From Onchocerca volvulus (lineage: Eukaryota; Nematoda; Chromadorea; Rhabditida; Onchocercidae), in assembly GCA_000499405.2 (NCBI GenBank), contig HG738141.1, positions 147,202 to 211,201 on the forward strand: a stretch of DNA of 64,000 nucleotides, given 5' to 3'. Of this stretch, positions 10,552-24,127 are shown piece after piece; positions within the stretch are counted from its first letter, which is position 1; each line of letters starts with the position of its first letter. The position numbers and the translations under genes are program-made. The notes below the pieces were generated by a model. It searched no databases, had not been told where the DNA came from, and was given only the letters and a program-made list of their open reading frames with translations.

Positions 10552-13500
10552 TCATTTTTAATCTACTCATATTGTCTATACTTCGAATAAATTATTTTGA
10601 GCATTACCAAACTATTTTCACAACATGTCGATTTTTTTTTTTTTTTTTTTTTTTTTGCGATTCCTCTAATTTCTATTTTTCCGATGAAGCAAATTATCGA
10701 CAGTGTTTTATATTGCATTTTTGAAAACGAAAATTTCTATCCAATTTTTTAACGTTGAACTTGTCAAACGCGTACTGCAAAATGTTGTCATAAATGCCGA
10801 AATTAAATATTAAACTCTTCACCACCGAACAACGTACAAGAACAGAACAAATTCGTTTGAGCTAAAAAAATACAATTAATGCAGCTTCTTTTATATTAAG
10901 AAAATGATAGTACTGAACAAAGAAAGAGCAGAAAGTTTTCCTCTTTTCAGAACTTTGTAAAGTTATTTTTTCAAGAATAGTATTATTTTTATTTGTGTGA
11001 AATTCTAATTTTCCAATTTAAAATTGACAAACTTGGGACCATCAAGTTTTTTATTTATAAACACTATATTTCCTATTTTATTCTTCTGTTTTAATATTCA
11101 CTTCTTTAGCATAATAAAATTCCACGTTAAATTGTCTGTCGTTAAAATTTATATTTATTTTTAATTTGCCTGAAACGAATGTTAGAAACAAAATTCCATC
11201 TTGAGCTTTTGGTCAATTAAATTCGATGAACTTCAGTTTTTTAATGGAATAGTGGCTTAAATTATAAAGGAAATGTTTGATCAATAGAATGTGTCAAATG
11301 AAATATGTTGAAGTTATTTTAGCATGTCGAAAATAAAAAAAAAAAAATGGAGACTTGTTTGCCTAATATTATTTCACTCTACAAGCAAAAAGTTAAGCTA
11401 AATATTAACTCAACATAGCTGAAATGAATCTTATTCAACCTATATAATTAAAATAAAACATGTAATTCTGAATTTGTCGCTGATTTGTCTCCTCATTTTA
11501 ACATTATTGTGCAATCGTCTATTCGCAAACCATGGAGGACGGGAAAATTATATTTGAATTTTTCTTCAGTACGGTATTGACATTGCAGTATTTTGTAGCA
11601 AAAAATCTCTACAATTCTGAATAGTTTCATCATCATATTTCTGTTTCATTTGGCGAAAGAACTAAGTCAAAGTTAATAATTAATGTGATGGAATTTGAGT
11701 TCTAAGTTTTGATTTCATATTAAGTATTGTCTAAAGACATAAGTGATATTTCGAAGAGTATTTTATGAATGTCATTCCATTGATATAATATTTGCGGGCA
11801 TGTTTTATTCATTTGCGAAAATATTGTTCTAGTTTCAAATCGCAACAAACTAAGATTATGCGCAGTAAATCCATATTTAATACATTTCCTATAATTCATC
11901 TTAAAAATGTATTGATTTGGTAGAATTCTCAATTGCTTAATATAAATTCTCAAGTAATATATCATTATTGAAAAAATCAGATCAGCTTTATCGGGAAAAT
12001 ATTTTAATACATGTTCCCGCAGTAAAGATATCAGATTCCGAGATTTTTAGCAAAAACAACATTTTTACGATCAGTAAATCGGCAATAACTGAGCATATCA
12101 TTAAAATTCGGCGAAAGGAGCAAAAAAAAATGAATCGAACTAATTAATTACTTTCAGGAAAGTAAATGCAAGCATTTCTTTCATGATTTAATTGTTTATT
12201 GTCTGAAGAAGTAATTTGAGATGCAAATAAAGTAAGCAAATAAATCAGACGCTATTTTTAGTGTTAGTATTTATCGATTAGCATAATTTCTTCTTCCAGA
12301 GATTTAAGCAGCTTATGTAATTGAAAAATTTGTTGTTAATTATTTTGTTGATTAAAACGGAAATATAAAGAGATTTGCATAATTATTTACTATAGCATAA
12401 ATTAATCTGTATATTTAATTAAAGTTCAAAATTCATGTTTTGAAATCATATCATTAAATCACTTGCATGTTACTTGTTATCAGTGTTATTTCATTTGTCA
12501 TGCATTTATCATAATATAAATTCCAATATAATTTAATAGAATCTAAAAATGACTTATATGTTAATAGGAAAATTTAGTATTATATTAGATTTCATGAATT
12601 TTTATCCTTGTTTGCATTTGTTGGAGCCTGGATTCTTGGATGCTAATTTATTCAATCTAATTTAATACTAATTAATTAATCGATTTTAAGACATTTAAAC
12701 TGCAACATCAATTTTAAATACATTTTATAATTTATCAAAAATACCAATTTCTGTTTATTTCCTCTTATTTCATTCGTTTGAAAGAGATCAAATAGAAAGT
12801 CAAATTTTGTGTAGTTTCGTCAAAATTTTTGAATAACTAACAAACAAATTGGGAAATAAAATAAAATTCCAGTGATTATTTTCGTTTCAAATTGACGGAA
12901 TGCATTCAAATACTTCAAACAAACAAAACAAGGGGGCATGCATAAAAATGCACAAATTTAGAAAACATAGGAAATTTAAGTATTCAAGTGTTTACAAACA
13001 TGTTAAAATGTAAACAAAAGGCAACATACGTAAATAAGGACAAATGTTTTGCTTTAGCTTTATTTGTACATCCATAAATTTCTGTTTATAATCATTGAAC
13101 AATGATGTTTTGTAAAGTTTAAAGTTTCTGTTTCTATTCTTGCTAATTCTAAAGTGCATTTTTTCAAGTAGAAATTATTGGACAAATTGTTATTTAAAAC
13201 TTTTTATATAATTATGCATTATATGATGTGTATAATTATTACCTAAGAAATAACCAAACTAATTAGTAAAATTAAATCAGACATTAAAATTCGTCTTCCT
13301 CTCATTTCGATAATTCAATAAAAATGAAACTCATTGAATTTATCATTTAAGTCAATAAATTTGCTAATTGAAGTCAAATATAATTGGATTACAATGACAT
13401 TGAAAATATTGTTTGCGATCGTTTAAACATATTTTCGCAACATAATTTGCTCAATACTTCCCTCATTCTATCATCCGCTAAATAAAAGAATCAATCAATC

Positions 13501-15086
13501 ATTTCATTCCTACATATCTTATTTCAATATTATATTCGAAAAAGTTTTTAGCCATTTTTCTGGAACAATTTGAAAATATTACGTGGATTCAAATCAATAT
13601 TCGAATGGAACATTCATTTTCAAAGTGATTTCATTTCACGAAATAATAATGATTTAAATTAGCGAAAAATTTCTTGTATAAATTTGCTGCACAAAAATGT
13701 GAGTAAATAATGATGACAAGGAGTAAGGGATAAAGTTTTCATGCTTAGCAAATGTCAATAATATTTGATGAAAATTCCAAATTTACCGACAAATGACCTT
13801 AATTCAAACTTATAAATATATTCTAACATCTCCTTCTCCTTTTCACTTTCGATCATTTCTGCAATACGGGCAATTTCTTAATTGCTATCCTTTAAATTGC
13901 ATCGATACGATTTTTAAGCTCTTCTCATCAGGTGACTGTAATCAAATTTCACTCATCTAATTATCTCTTTAATTGATTTTTACCTTTTCACCTATTTTTC
14001 CAAAATAATATTCATTTAAACGTTTCGTGAAATAATGAAGTGGCTATGCTGCTATTTCGGTTTCATATCTGCAAAAATACCAAGGTATGCTAAGTTTAGC
14101 AATTTAAAATTCATCCATTTTAGATTCATTTTACAATTCATGAAATTTGAAATAACACTTAGCATAAAAACAATATGTTTGAGAACTCAACCATCTTCTC
14201 TCTTACTTTTCAACGATGTAGTTCATCCTTCAAATTTGATATCATATACAAATAATAAGTAATTAATTTGATATGGATGAAAAAATTCCATATTTTTTTT
14301 TTTTTTTCAGTAAGACTGAATCGCAAAACAATCCGATGATCGATATTTCTTTGCTCAGATTTTTTTATTTGCTTATTGAAATTTTGTAGTGAAGCGTATT
14401 TTGTCATTTTTGAAACAATTTTTTTTTTCTTCGAAAAGCTAATTTTTTATTGCTAAGATAATTTCTATAATCTCTTCAACAAATTTCTTTTTCACAATTT
14501 TCCAGTGAAATTTGATTTTAATAATCATCTATTAATGAATGATCGAAATAGCCTTTCGAAAGAAATGGCACAATCAGTGCTTTCATCCTTTTCCTTATTT
14601 TTATTAAAATATTCCTTTTTCCCGACAATTCTTTGTTTCGCTTCTTCCCAACCATTCAAATTGAGGAGGAAAAGCATACTTTTTCTTCACCTTTCTTTAG
14701 ATATATTCAATTATTTCTTTCATACAACATAAGTTTTTGTGTTCGTTGATGAATATGTTCGTTTACATGTCATACAAATTTCAGAACAGGTTAAATTTGA
14801 TGGATTTCTTTTCACACGTTTTTTTTTTTTAAATCACTTTTGCTTTTTTTTTTTTTTTTTTTTTTTATTTCTGTTGCATTACTAATCACTTCGATTCAAA
14901 ATTTGGAAGAATTAAGAGTTCGAAAAAGGCAAGAAAAAAATCAACAAATCAGTACTCGAAAGTTTTAAAAAATATATGAACAAATTCTAAAGAAGAAAAT
15001 AGAAAGAATGAATAAAAATCACTTCTGTTCTATTTCTATAAAAATGAAAAGTTGGAGATGACTTTCTCAGAATTCGCCTCTTGTGT
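10552..15086. other. Intergenic, no gene seen
   Basis: Very AT-rich sequence with poly-T runs (10629-10656, 14292-14308, 14847-14866). Open frames at 11720-11965 minus, 14035-14262 plus and 14505-14732 plus lack recognisable domains, splice partners or codon structure and were not called. Confidence 0.5.
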
Positions 15087-15265
15087 ATTCTTAGTGACGT
15101 TTGTTGTTCAAGTTAAGAGTTCAAAAATCTTAGCGATGTTTACTTTTAAGTTAAGGATTCAATAATCTTAGCGACGTCTATTTTTAAGTTAAGAGTTCAA
15201 TAATCTTAGCGACGTCTATTTTTAAGTTAAGGGTTCAATAATCTTGGTGAAGTTAAGAGTTCAGG
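15087..15265 (+). repeat. Tandem repeat, 38-nt period
   Basis: About four to five units of aagttaagagttcaataatc followed by ttagcgacgtctattttt. The middle units are nearly identical and the outer ones diverged. Each unit carries a CpG-containing gcgacgt core, which stands out in this AT-rich stretch. It lies 1.2 kb upstream of transporter 2. Confidence 0.85.
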
Positions 15266-16470
15266 ATGTTATCATTGATGAAGTGAAGTGAGTTTGCATA
15301 TTAATTGAAGAAATTTTTTTTATTGGCTATTTCTCGAATAATTTGTGCTTTGTGCTTAACTTATATCACATTGTGTGAAATAAATCAAAAATCGTTAATT
15401 ATCAAAATCATCAGTAATGGTTATGTATATCATTATTTATATGAAATGGATGTGAAAATGAAAATAAATTTTCCAAAATGAGTAATAAATTTTAGGTAAC
15501 GAATAGTAATTTAGGAAGAGAACAACAAATAGGACAATTGTATTATTTTAATAATGATCAGATTAGATAAGATAGCTAAAAATCCAAACAATCTATATTC
15601 GAGAATGAGGAAAAAATATGCCATTGGATTGATTTCACATCCAGTAAAAAAGTAATGATTGTCATATTTACGGTGTCAACGATCATTTTTTACCGGTAAA
15701 TCAGAAGAAAGTGACGGAACAAAGTTCACAGGAAAAAAAAAAAAGTTTGTAAAAAGCGAAATAAAAATAGAAAAAAAAAAATGAAATATTCATTCAAAGC
15801 GAAATAATTTTTCAAAATAACGTAACTATATTAAACTTGTTTTACTTTAATCTAGTTGGAAGTTATACTTACTGATGATGATAGTCTAAATCGTGTAATA
15901 ATGAGAGGAATAATACTCATATCCAGTTGAAGAATTAAAATCTAGTATTTTTATAATAGCTAAATAAATAAAATTGCATGAAATGACAACTATAAAATTA
16001 TTCCATCTTTTAAAAAATGCATATTTAGTTGAATGTTGCAATTTTTCATATTTAGTAGCTGTCATTAGATGATCGTTCAATGATTTTTTCAAAATCAAAG
16101 TTTTTTTTTTTTCTGTCTGCATAATTTAATTCTACCCAAGCATGACTGTTTCCACTTACTGTAAAAATTTGGTTTTTCAATAGATATTGTCACGAAAATC
16201 ATTTTGCCAACATTTGTCAAACTTCTTCTTCCCCCTTTTTGGATTATTTTGCAAAATGAATTCATATAGAACAGATAAAAATAGCAATGATAGCTAAGTG
16301 ATAATTAGAAAATTAAGAAAAAATGTTTGATTTCTTATCTTTCATAAACTATGAGAATTATAGAGATGGATGAATTTTTGAATATATTAAAAAGATAAAC
16401 CAATTGATTCTCATTGATCTTTCCGAATCGATCTGTCCTACATATTAATTGAACTTTTTTTGTTTAATTC
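15266..16470. other. Upstream region of transporter 2
   Basis: No gene seen. It should contain the promoter of transporter 2, but no TATA box or other motif stands out against the AT-rich background. The minus open frame 15886-16122 has no recognisable content. Confidence 0.5.
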
Positions 16471-16488
16471 TAATTTCAGAAAGAAATT
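16470..16488 (+). promoter_or_regulatory. Splice or SL trans-splice acceptor before transporter 2
   Basis: ctaatttcAG ends at 16479 and is followed by nine bases and the ATG at 16489. tttcag is the nematode acceptor consensus. It supports this Met as the start and suggests SL trans-splicing. Confidence 0.55.
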
Positions 16489-19400
16489 ATGCCGCGTACA
16501 ATTCATCCTTTCGATGGGGTGATAACAACAACAACAGAAAAAAATGAACCAACTGATAAAACTTCGTTCAAATTAGCTGATCTACAATCTTGTCGAAAAT
16601 ATGTAGCCTTTTTGACTCTCGTTTATTTTCTGATGGTACTTACGCAAGTGTGTAATCTTCTATTCATGACATTTGCTGGTCAGTAGTAAATTTCGGTCTT
16701 TTTTTTTAATTTTCAAAATATAGCTGTTGTTTATTATATCCGTTTAAGTGAAATAGTAAAGCTAAATATGATTGGATCAATTCATTTAATAGGAATTTTG
16801 AATAATAAAAGGAATTGAAATAATGAATTTTGCCGGTTGTCACTATTCTTGCAAAACTGTAACATTTTTATCCATTTTCTATTTGCGTATTTACTGATTA
16901 TCGTATTGTTTAGTTTTAATCGACACTCAATTGATCAGGGAAAAGGAAATTTAATAATGGTTTATTTTGAATATGATTGCGCTTTTATTGTTTGCAAAAA
17001 AAAAAAAAAAAGAATTCAAATTTATGAGAAAATTTTTCGAGAATTTTTCAATTTCTGATAGCAATTTAAGAAATCGTAATAGCAAAAGTTATACGTTTCA
17101 ACTAATGATAATATCTATTCATTTGTGATAATGAAAAGAATGAGAAAATTTATATATATTTTTATACCATAACTGATTAGAAGTGGAAATGAAGAGCTAA
17201 TAAGTAGTGAAAATGATAAATTAAATAAAAAGCAACTAACGAAAAGAAAATAAGAACACTCAAGAGCATGATAATTAATTAAATATGCAGGAATTTCGAC
17301 TAAATCGAATTGACTAAAAAATTTTAAGATCGAAAGCCAACTGTGAAAGATTTCTGCGAAAAGCAATATCCGGAATATATCGCATCAAAAAATTGCTCAA
17401 CAAATGGTACCTGTTGGGTAACCATCAATGGATCTAAAATATTTTGTGCCTCGAGTCATTATGATTTCATACCAATTCGAAATGATGTATGTTATCAGCA
17501 TATGAAATTTCGATTTAATTAAAAGATAATTTAAGTTTGGTATTTTATAGATCTGGCTAATCTTGTCATATGCTCAAAAGATCAAAAAATTTTCAACAAC
17601 TTAATCTAGTCTTATTGCGAAATAAAATAGTACTTGAATAATCGAAGAATGAAATTTAAAAATTTTCAGTTTGAAGTACCAAATGAATATGTTAAACTTG
17701 GCACAACATTACAAAATATTGGTCTAATGATTGGTGCAATTATCGGCGGTAATCTTGCTGATATTTATGGTAGAAAAAAGGTTCATTATGTTTGCTTGAA
17801 AAATTGAATTGTTTAAAAATTTATTTTGAAAGGACAAACTTCAAAATAATCAATCAGCAATCCTCCCACAAAAAAAAAAAATGAATAATTTGAAAATAAA
17901 AACAATCCTGTTTAGATTTTTTTTTTTTTTTTTTTTTAAATGTTTCTCAAATTTGGAAAGAAACAATCCGTGCAGAATTTTTAATTCAAGCAAAATTCTG
18001 CAATTCAAATCAAACAAAAATTTGAGTTGAATCGCAATTCATTCTCGACGGATTCTTATAATTCCAGTTCTTTTCAAAAGAAAACATAATTCATGACCTA
18101 CACTGCTCCAATCATAATCCAACTAAAGTTCTGAAAACAGGAAGAGTTAGGTTTTTTTTTTTTTTTTTTTCATGACTTAAATTTTCAGGTTCTATTCATT
18201 GCAACTATTGGATTGATGTCATCATTATTAGCAACATCTTTTGCTCCATCATTTATTGTTTTTACTTTACTTCGTTTCCTTGACATGCTTTTTACAGGCG
18301 GAAAGCATTGGTTAGTAAATTTGATCAAAATTTCAAATATATGCTGTTTTTGATCTGATCACATGATTGTAATTAATCTTAAACAATGCTGATCAGTAAA
18401 TATTTAGATATTTTGGAACAAAAGAACTTCTCACATAAATTGAAATTTGTAATGATTTGTAATGATCAACACTTTACCGTCCGCATATTAACTCATCAAG
18501 CAAAACATATTAATTCTAGAATGTATAATAATTGAAAATACTAATTCATAATCTGAAATTAAGTGCTAAAAAATTAAATACTTATAAAACTTTGAATTTT
18601 TATTCAGCGTAAGCAATCCGTATTTTATGGAAAATTTACCGGACAAGCATCGAATGTGGATGGCTACGGTAGTTACCTATTCACCAAATTACATTATCTT
18701 GTCCGGTATTGCCTATCTTTGTAAGGATTGGAAAAAATTGTCCAGAGTGGCTGCTGGATTAACTACTTTACCATTGATAATGATTCCGTTAGTCTTCCTT
18801 GATGTTTATTTTAAAAACTTTAAAAAAAAAAAAAACTTTTTTTAATTTTTTGGCGCGAATAAATTTCAATGATAGGAGAGACATTTATTCTTTGATATCT
18901 AAGCTTTAATCATGCACAAAAATTGCTCAAATTGCAATTTACAGATTTCTAAAAGATACGCCACGATGGCTCATCAAAAAAGGTCGAATTAAGGAAGCAT
19001 CGAAAGCAGTAATTTACATTAAAAAATGGGACGAAAAGATATCGTCAGAGAAAGCGAAGCAAATAACTTGTGCTGTCGAAAAATCCGTCAACGAGGAGGT
19101 TCCATTTTTTTAATTCTATCTACAGTACTCCGTTCTAATAAATGGATGGAGCAGATGAATAAAGGGGGAAATTAACTCCTTTTTTTTTTTTATTTTTAAT
19201 AAGTAAATATTTTAAAAAATATATGGAAAAATAAATTTAATATACAAATTTAATTGTAGATGTTAAAAGAAAAAAGAAAAAAGTGAATAAGTGACATTTA
19301 TTCTTCACTTCATTTTCATCTTAATTTTCTTTCTTTTTTTTTTTTTTTTTTTTTTAATTTCAGTTAGAAAAATCCAACAAAACTAGTCGGAACTATTATT

Positions 19401-21040
19401 TCTATCATCTGTTCACAGATCGTAAACTGGGCAGCTATGCAATCGTTTTTGCCACCAGTCTGTACGTATTAAATGTCTTCTTGATTGAATTTTTATAAAA
19501 TAATCTAAATCTTGGGGAATTTTTTAAGATGAATTGCTTAGTTTTTAGTAGTTGCAATTCATATCTCAATAGCTGCACAATCGCTTGTAATCAATATTAT
19601 ATGGATCATTTAAATTTCAAAATGAAGTTTATTTTGAATTCAGATTATTCGATTTTAATTTTTAAAGATTTTCGACAAGTCTCATTAGCTATGGAATTGC
19701 GTATAATATGGATGCATTAGCTGGTACAGTTTACGTAAACGTAATCATCCTGGGTGCCGCTCGTTATACTGTCAATATTACTGCCGCCGCAACTGAATAT
19801 ACAATTAAACGCGTCGGCCGTCGCTTATTGCATTGCGTATCGGCCGGATTTATTGCGACTACGATGGGAGTGATTTTTATCATCTATTTGTTTGCATGTA
19901 TGTTTTGATTGAGCTGATAAGATAAACATTTTACAAATTATATGAATAAGAGTGCTAAAGATGATAGGCATATGTAATGTCAAAATCATTTTAACTTTTT
20001 TATGCATATTGACGGAAAATTTTAATTGTTCGATCGCTCAATTTAACTTTTCGATCACCTGATTCTGATTTTAATTCTGGAGTCTATAAAATAAGGCATG
20101 AAATAAGAAATATAACTGTATGAAGAATAAGATCATCATCTTCCAAGCAAGAATTTAATAGATGATATCATCTTTAGATAATTAAATTTCTCGAATTTTA
20201 TTTTTTCTCAAATATTTTCCATGAATTAATCATTTTTCAGGGCATCAAATTGAGGAATATAAAGCGATTGTAAAAATTGGTGAACAAGGTAAGTTAATGA
20301 TTGTCCAATATTTCTTGTAAACGTAGGATATATTATAATTTTGAACAAATAATAATGATTATTTCTCACTATTTGTATATCTTATCATTTACTTTGTTAT
20401 CATTTTCACGTACGTGGAAAGGCAATAATTAATGATAGATGGAAACATGAATTACTATATGTTACGTGGGACTGTTTTCATTTAGGTGATCCAATGATCC
20501 ATGCAATTGTCGCTTTTATCCGCTACGCATCGTTAATTGCTGCAGCGACGTGTACCGAATTATTCGTCTTAAACAGCGTTCAGCCAACTGAACTATTCCC
20601 GACCCCGGTACGCAGTGCCGGAATTGCTTTCATCCAGACGTTTAATCGTCTGGGAACAATTCTTAGCCCACTTGTTTTCTTACCGGTACATTTAAATTAC
20701 TATTTCGTCAATTTTGGGATGAATGAAACTAATTTCATAGCTAAATCGAACAATTTGTTCGCTTTCGCAAGTAAAAACTGAAAATAAATTTCAGAGTAAG
20801 CATTGGCCTCCAGCACCGTTCTTTCTGATGTTCGTATTTAGCATGATTGATTTCCTTCTTTACTTTTTCATCATACCAGAAACTCGAGGCAAGAAACTAC
20901 CTGATCATATGCCTGGCGAATTACTAGAAAAAGAAGAATCAACGATTCGTAAATCTGCCGTAGTTACTGCGGCTGATTCGCCATCACATACGAACAGTGA
21001 TAATATCAAGTTGGATATGTCTCGCCAATACCATAAATAA
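16489..21040 (+). CDS. SLC22-like major facilitator transporter, copy 2
   Basis: Eleven exons: 16489-16678, 17329-17486, 17670-17780, 18189-18310, 18608-18787, 18945-19098, 19364-19461, 19668-19897, 20241-20288, 20486-20685 and 20795-21040. They give 1737 nt, 578 residues, with all phases matching. Residues 34-62 form the first membrane segment. Residues 63-116 form a loop with several Cys and NCS, NGT and NGS glycosylation sequons, as in the large extracellular loop of SLC22 proteins. Residues 142-153 are the MFS motif GGNLADIYGRKK. DTPRWLIKKG at 258-267 sits in the central loop, and PETRGKK at 525-531 follows the last membrane segment. Family knowledge makes this a 12-segment plasma-membrane carrier of organic ions or zwitterions; the substrate is not predictable. 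Nine exons can be compared with copy 1: all but the first and last have identical length. Confidence 0.93.
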
Positions 21041-21107
21041 GTTTTTCGTAATTGAATTCTGTAATATTCTGGAAAAAAAAAAAATGTAAATTTCGAAATT
21101 TCATATT

Positions 21108-21113
21108 AATAAA
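21108..21113 (+). terminator. Polyadenylation signal of transporter 2
   Basis: AATAAA 67 nt after the stop codon, at a usual nematode 3' UTR distance. Confidence 0.55.
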
Positions 21114-21859
21114 ATTTGCTGTCCAATTCCATAAAATTGCAAAAATATTGTGAGACACATTCAATACGTAATGATATCGACAACACTATTTTAACACTCA
21201 TTTTATTTATTTATTTGTTTATTCATTTATTCATTTTTTTTCTTTGAGTTCTAGACTTATCCAGAAAATCAGACTCTTTTTTCTATCGAAAAATACCGAA
21301 AAATTTCAACAATTCTTAATTTCAGCGATTTTAGAAAGCCTTATTCAATGACATCTTTTCAAATATTCATAGTAAGATGGAAAATATAAAAACAGAGTGA
21401 AATTAGGAAATATCATTGAATCTTCAATTTCGAAAAATAATAAAAACCTTCTATCTTCCCCCAAATTACTTATTTTCTTCTTTCATCGAAAAGAACATCA
21501 GTATAGTAATTTCTGGAGAATGTTAATTTTTGAATGTAAATTGAAAAATGAGAATAATGAATAAAAATATATATTGGAAATAAAATCTATCAATATGTTG
21601 CCGATCTTCTTAACCATGATAATGATAAAGGGTTTTGTTTGTTATCATATTGTTATCGAAACTTCGCAATATCTCAAATTTGGGTACTTAAAGCTTTATT
21701 ACAAAAATTTAGATTACATGACAACAATTAAAAATCAATTATATGAATAAAACAATTAAAATGACGATTAATCAATACATAAAAAAAAAGGAGATAACGA
21801 ATAAGAGGAAAATTCAAATATCCGAAACGTGGAGCATCCAATTTCACTCTTTGATAGTC

Positions 21860-22165
21860 TTCCTTTAAAATAATCCGCAAAAAAGCGTCTCTGTTATCAT
21901 GAGAAAGCTTTTCTTTGTTAGCACATGAAAGAGCGCTTTTGTGGTATGATTTACAACAGCATTAAAACAAAGGTTAAAGCTATTTGACAAAACCATAAAA
22001 GAAGCTAATGCTTCTTAAGAAGGCCATAAAACAAAGTCATTTGATTTGAAACAAAAAAATAAATTTCATACAATTATCAACGGTTACAAATTATTTCATT
22101 TAAAGCAAAGAAATCACTTTTCTCTGATCCTCGTCAACTATTTCAGCGACATCATATATTAGAAA
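21860..22165 (+). repeat. Dispersed repeat R2, copy b
   Basis: A diverged single-copy relative of 3661-4122. It has ttgttagcacatgaaagagc, later atttcatttaaagcaaagaa and atcactttt, then tttcagcgacat, in the same order and on the same strand as copy a. It was not tandemly amplified here. Confidence 0.55.
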
Positions 22166-24044
22166 AGAAATTTGTAATTCAAGTTAAATTTCGCTAGATC
22201 TTTTAAAGTAATAGCATATTGTGAATTATACATGATAAAATGACTACCGGCTACTGATCGTCTTTTGATCGTAAATGGTGCGACGTTAACTGCAGTTTGT
22301 CTGATAGAATTATTAATTATGAAGAAATTTGTTTCCTTTTTTTGTCAGATTTTTTTGTAATTGAGCGAACAATTGAATAATAAAAATTATGTTTTGGTCA
22401 CAAAAAAATACTCAATCACTTTGCTTTGTTTAGTTATTGCTGGTCATATTATATGTTTTCCCTCAGCATAGATAGAGCATTTCTCGAATTCAAAACTTTT
22501 TTCTGTGAAGCATATTTTTGTTTTTTCGGCAATTTTTTAGCCATAATTTTATAGGAATGTGAAATAAATCCTAATTCAATGAGATAATTTTATCTGTAGT
22601 GCATAATACTGAATTAAATGAAAAGCTGATGAATGAATTCATTGCAAATTTATAAATTTGTACTGAGTACCGATCGAAGTTTAAATATCTTTTCATCTTC
22701 TGAAGTTCTCTTTATTGCTGTCATCTCTTGAGTATGCTCAAAATAAATAGTTTAATATGAGAATGAAATCTAAAAAGAAACTTATAATTATTAGCAAAGT
22801 TTATGGCAAAATTTTTATGCTGCAGAAGAGCAATTCTATCTTATTTTTATGTTGTACGTGTTTTTCGATAAAATAAAAAAAAAAAAAGTTGATGAAAAAT
22901 TTTTATAACTGCAAGCCAAACGATCGATTTATCAAAGGAAAAGGTGCTGAAAAGTCACTTGTTTTCTGTGTACTTTATAATATTTAAATTTATATTTTTT
23001 TTCACAAATCTACAGTCCCAGAAATAACTTGATAGATATCCTGAAGTTTGACTAACGTTCGGTGCGAAAATTTGCTTTCTGAAAGTGAATCTTGCACAGA
23101 AGGAATTTAATTATGTAACAGAGTTTATCATTTTGACTATTTCTGGAAGAATTGCGAAAATAGCGAAAAAAATGGGATTTTTTTGATGAAATGAAATCAG
23201 ACTTGCTAAATATGTTATGATATGTTAAATTTTGAATATAAAATTTTAATTTTATTTTCCGAATTACCATGCTATACTGATCCAATACATTTCTTAGAAA
23301 CTTCTTGTAAATATACATATATGCTAATACAATAGTTTTCGAATTTGTTCATTTCTTCTGCATAAATAATCAATTTCTTGTTCCCATTATTATTACTATT
23401 ATTGAAGAAAAGTAACGAAATAAAACAAGTATTGAAACAAATATTTTATTTCCAAAAATTCATATCATTTCAAAAACTAACCAAAAAAGCGCATAAAAAC
23501 CAAAAAAATAAATAAATAATGATGGCAGGAGAGAAAAAGAATAATAATTAGAGAACAAACTTAAAAAAAAAAAATGCAAGTTAAAAAGCAAGAATAAAAC
23601 AAAAAAAAAAAAAAAAATGAAGAATAACATTAGAAATCTCGAACGATGCAGCTTGGCAGGCTTTATCAACAACGTTAACTGTTGATTATAGTGATAAAAA
23701 ACAATGATAATAATAATAATAATAATAATAATGATTAGAGTAAATAATACAAATACAATAAAAGTAAAAATGGCAGGTTGTTGTATATAACAATGCATAA
23801 ATTATCCAGGTTTGAAATACTCTTTATTGATTTAAGGCTTACCGTACAAGAATAAATTTAATAAATAAAAGATATTAAAAAAAAAATCATTAAATAAATG
23901 AAGAAGAAAAATTTTTGATAAAATTTATTGAAAATCATCGCTTGTTTGTTTTTTTGTTTTTTCTTTCTTTTTCATAAGAATGTAATTTGTGCAGTTAATT
24001 TTCATATTTTTCCCGTATCTTTCTTCAGTTATTTTTTAAATTTT
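22166..24044. other. Intergenic, no gene seen
   Basis: The space between the convergent 3' ends of transporter 2 and the RING gene. It contains a (taa)n tract at about 23708-23731 and poly-A and poly-T runs. The 112-codon minus frame at 23460-23798 is Phe/Ile/Leu-rich low complexity and was not called. Confidence 0.5.
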
Positions 24045-24061
24045 TTTATTTTTCATTTATT
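24045..24061 (-). terminator. Polyadenylation signals of the RING gene
   Basis: Two AATAAA hexamers on minus (24061-24056 and 24050-24045), 67-83 nt after the stop. Confidence 0.5.
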
Positions 24062-24127
24062 CAAATTGGAAAAAGACGGAAGAAAAAAAATTATTTAAAT
24101 TTCGCTCATATTCTTGCTATTATTTAA

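Noticed and set aside
23460..23798. 112-codon minus frame with hydrophobic stretches
   Set aside because: Built from poly-A, (taa)n and T-rich sequence, which give Phe/Ile/Leu runs; no domain, no splice context.
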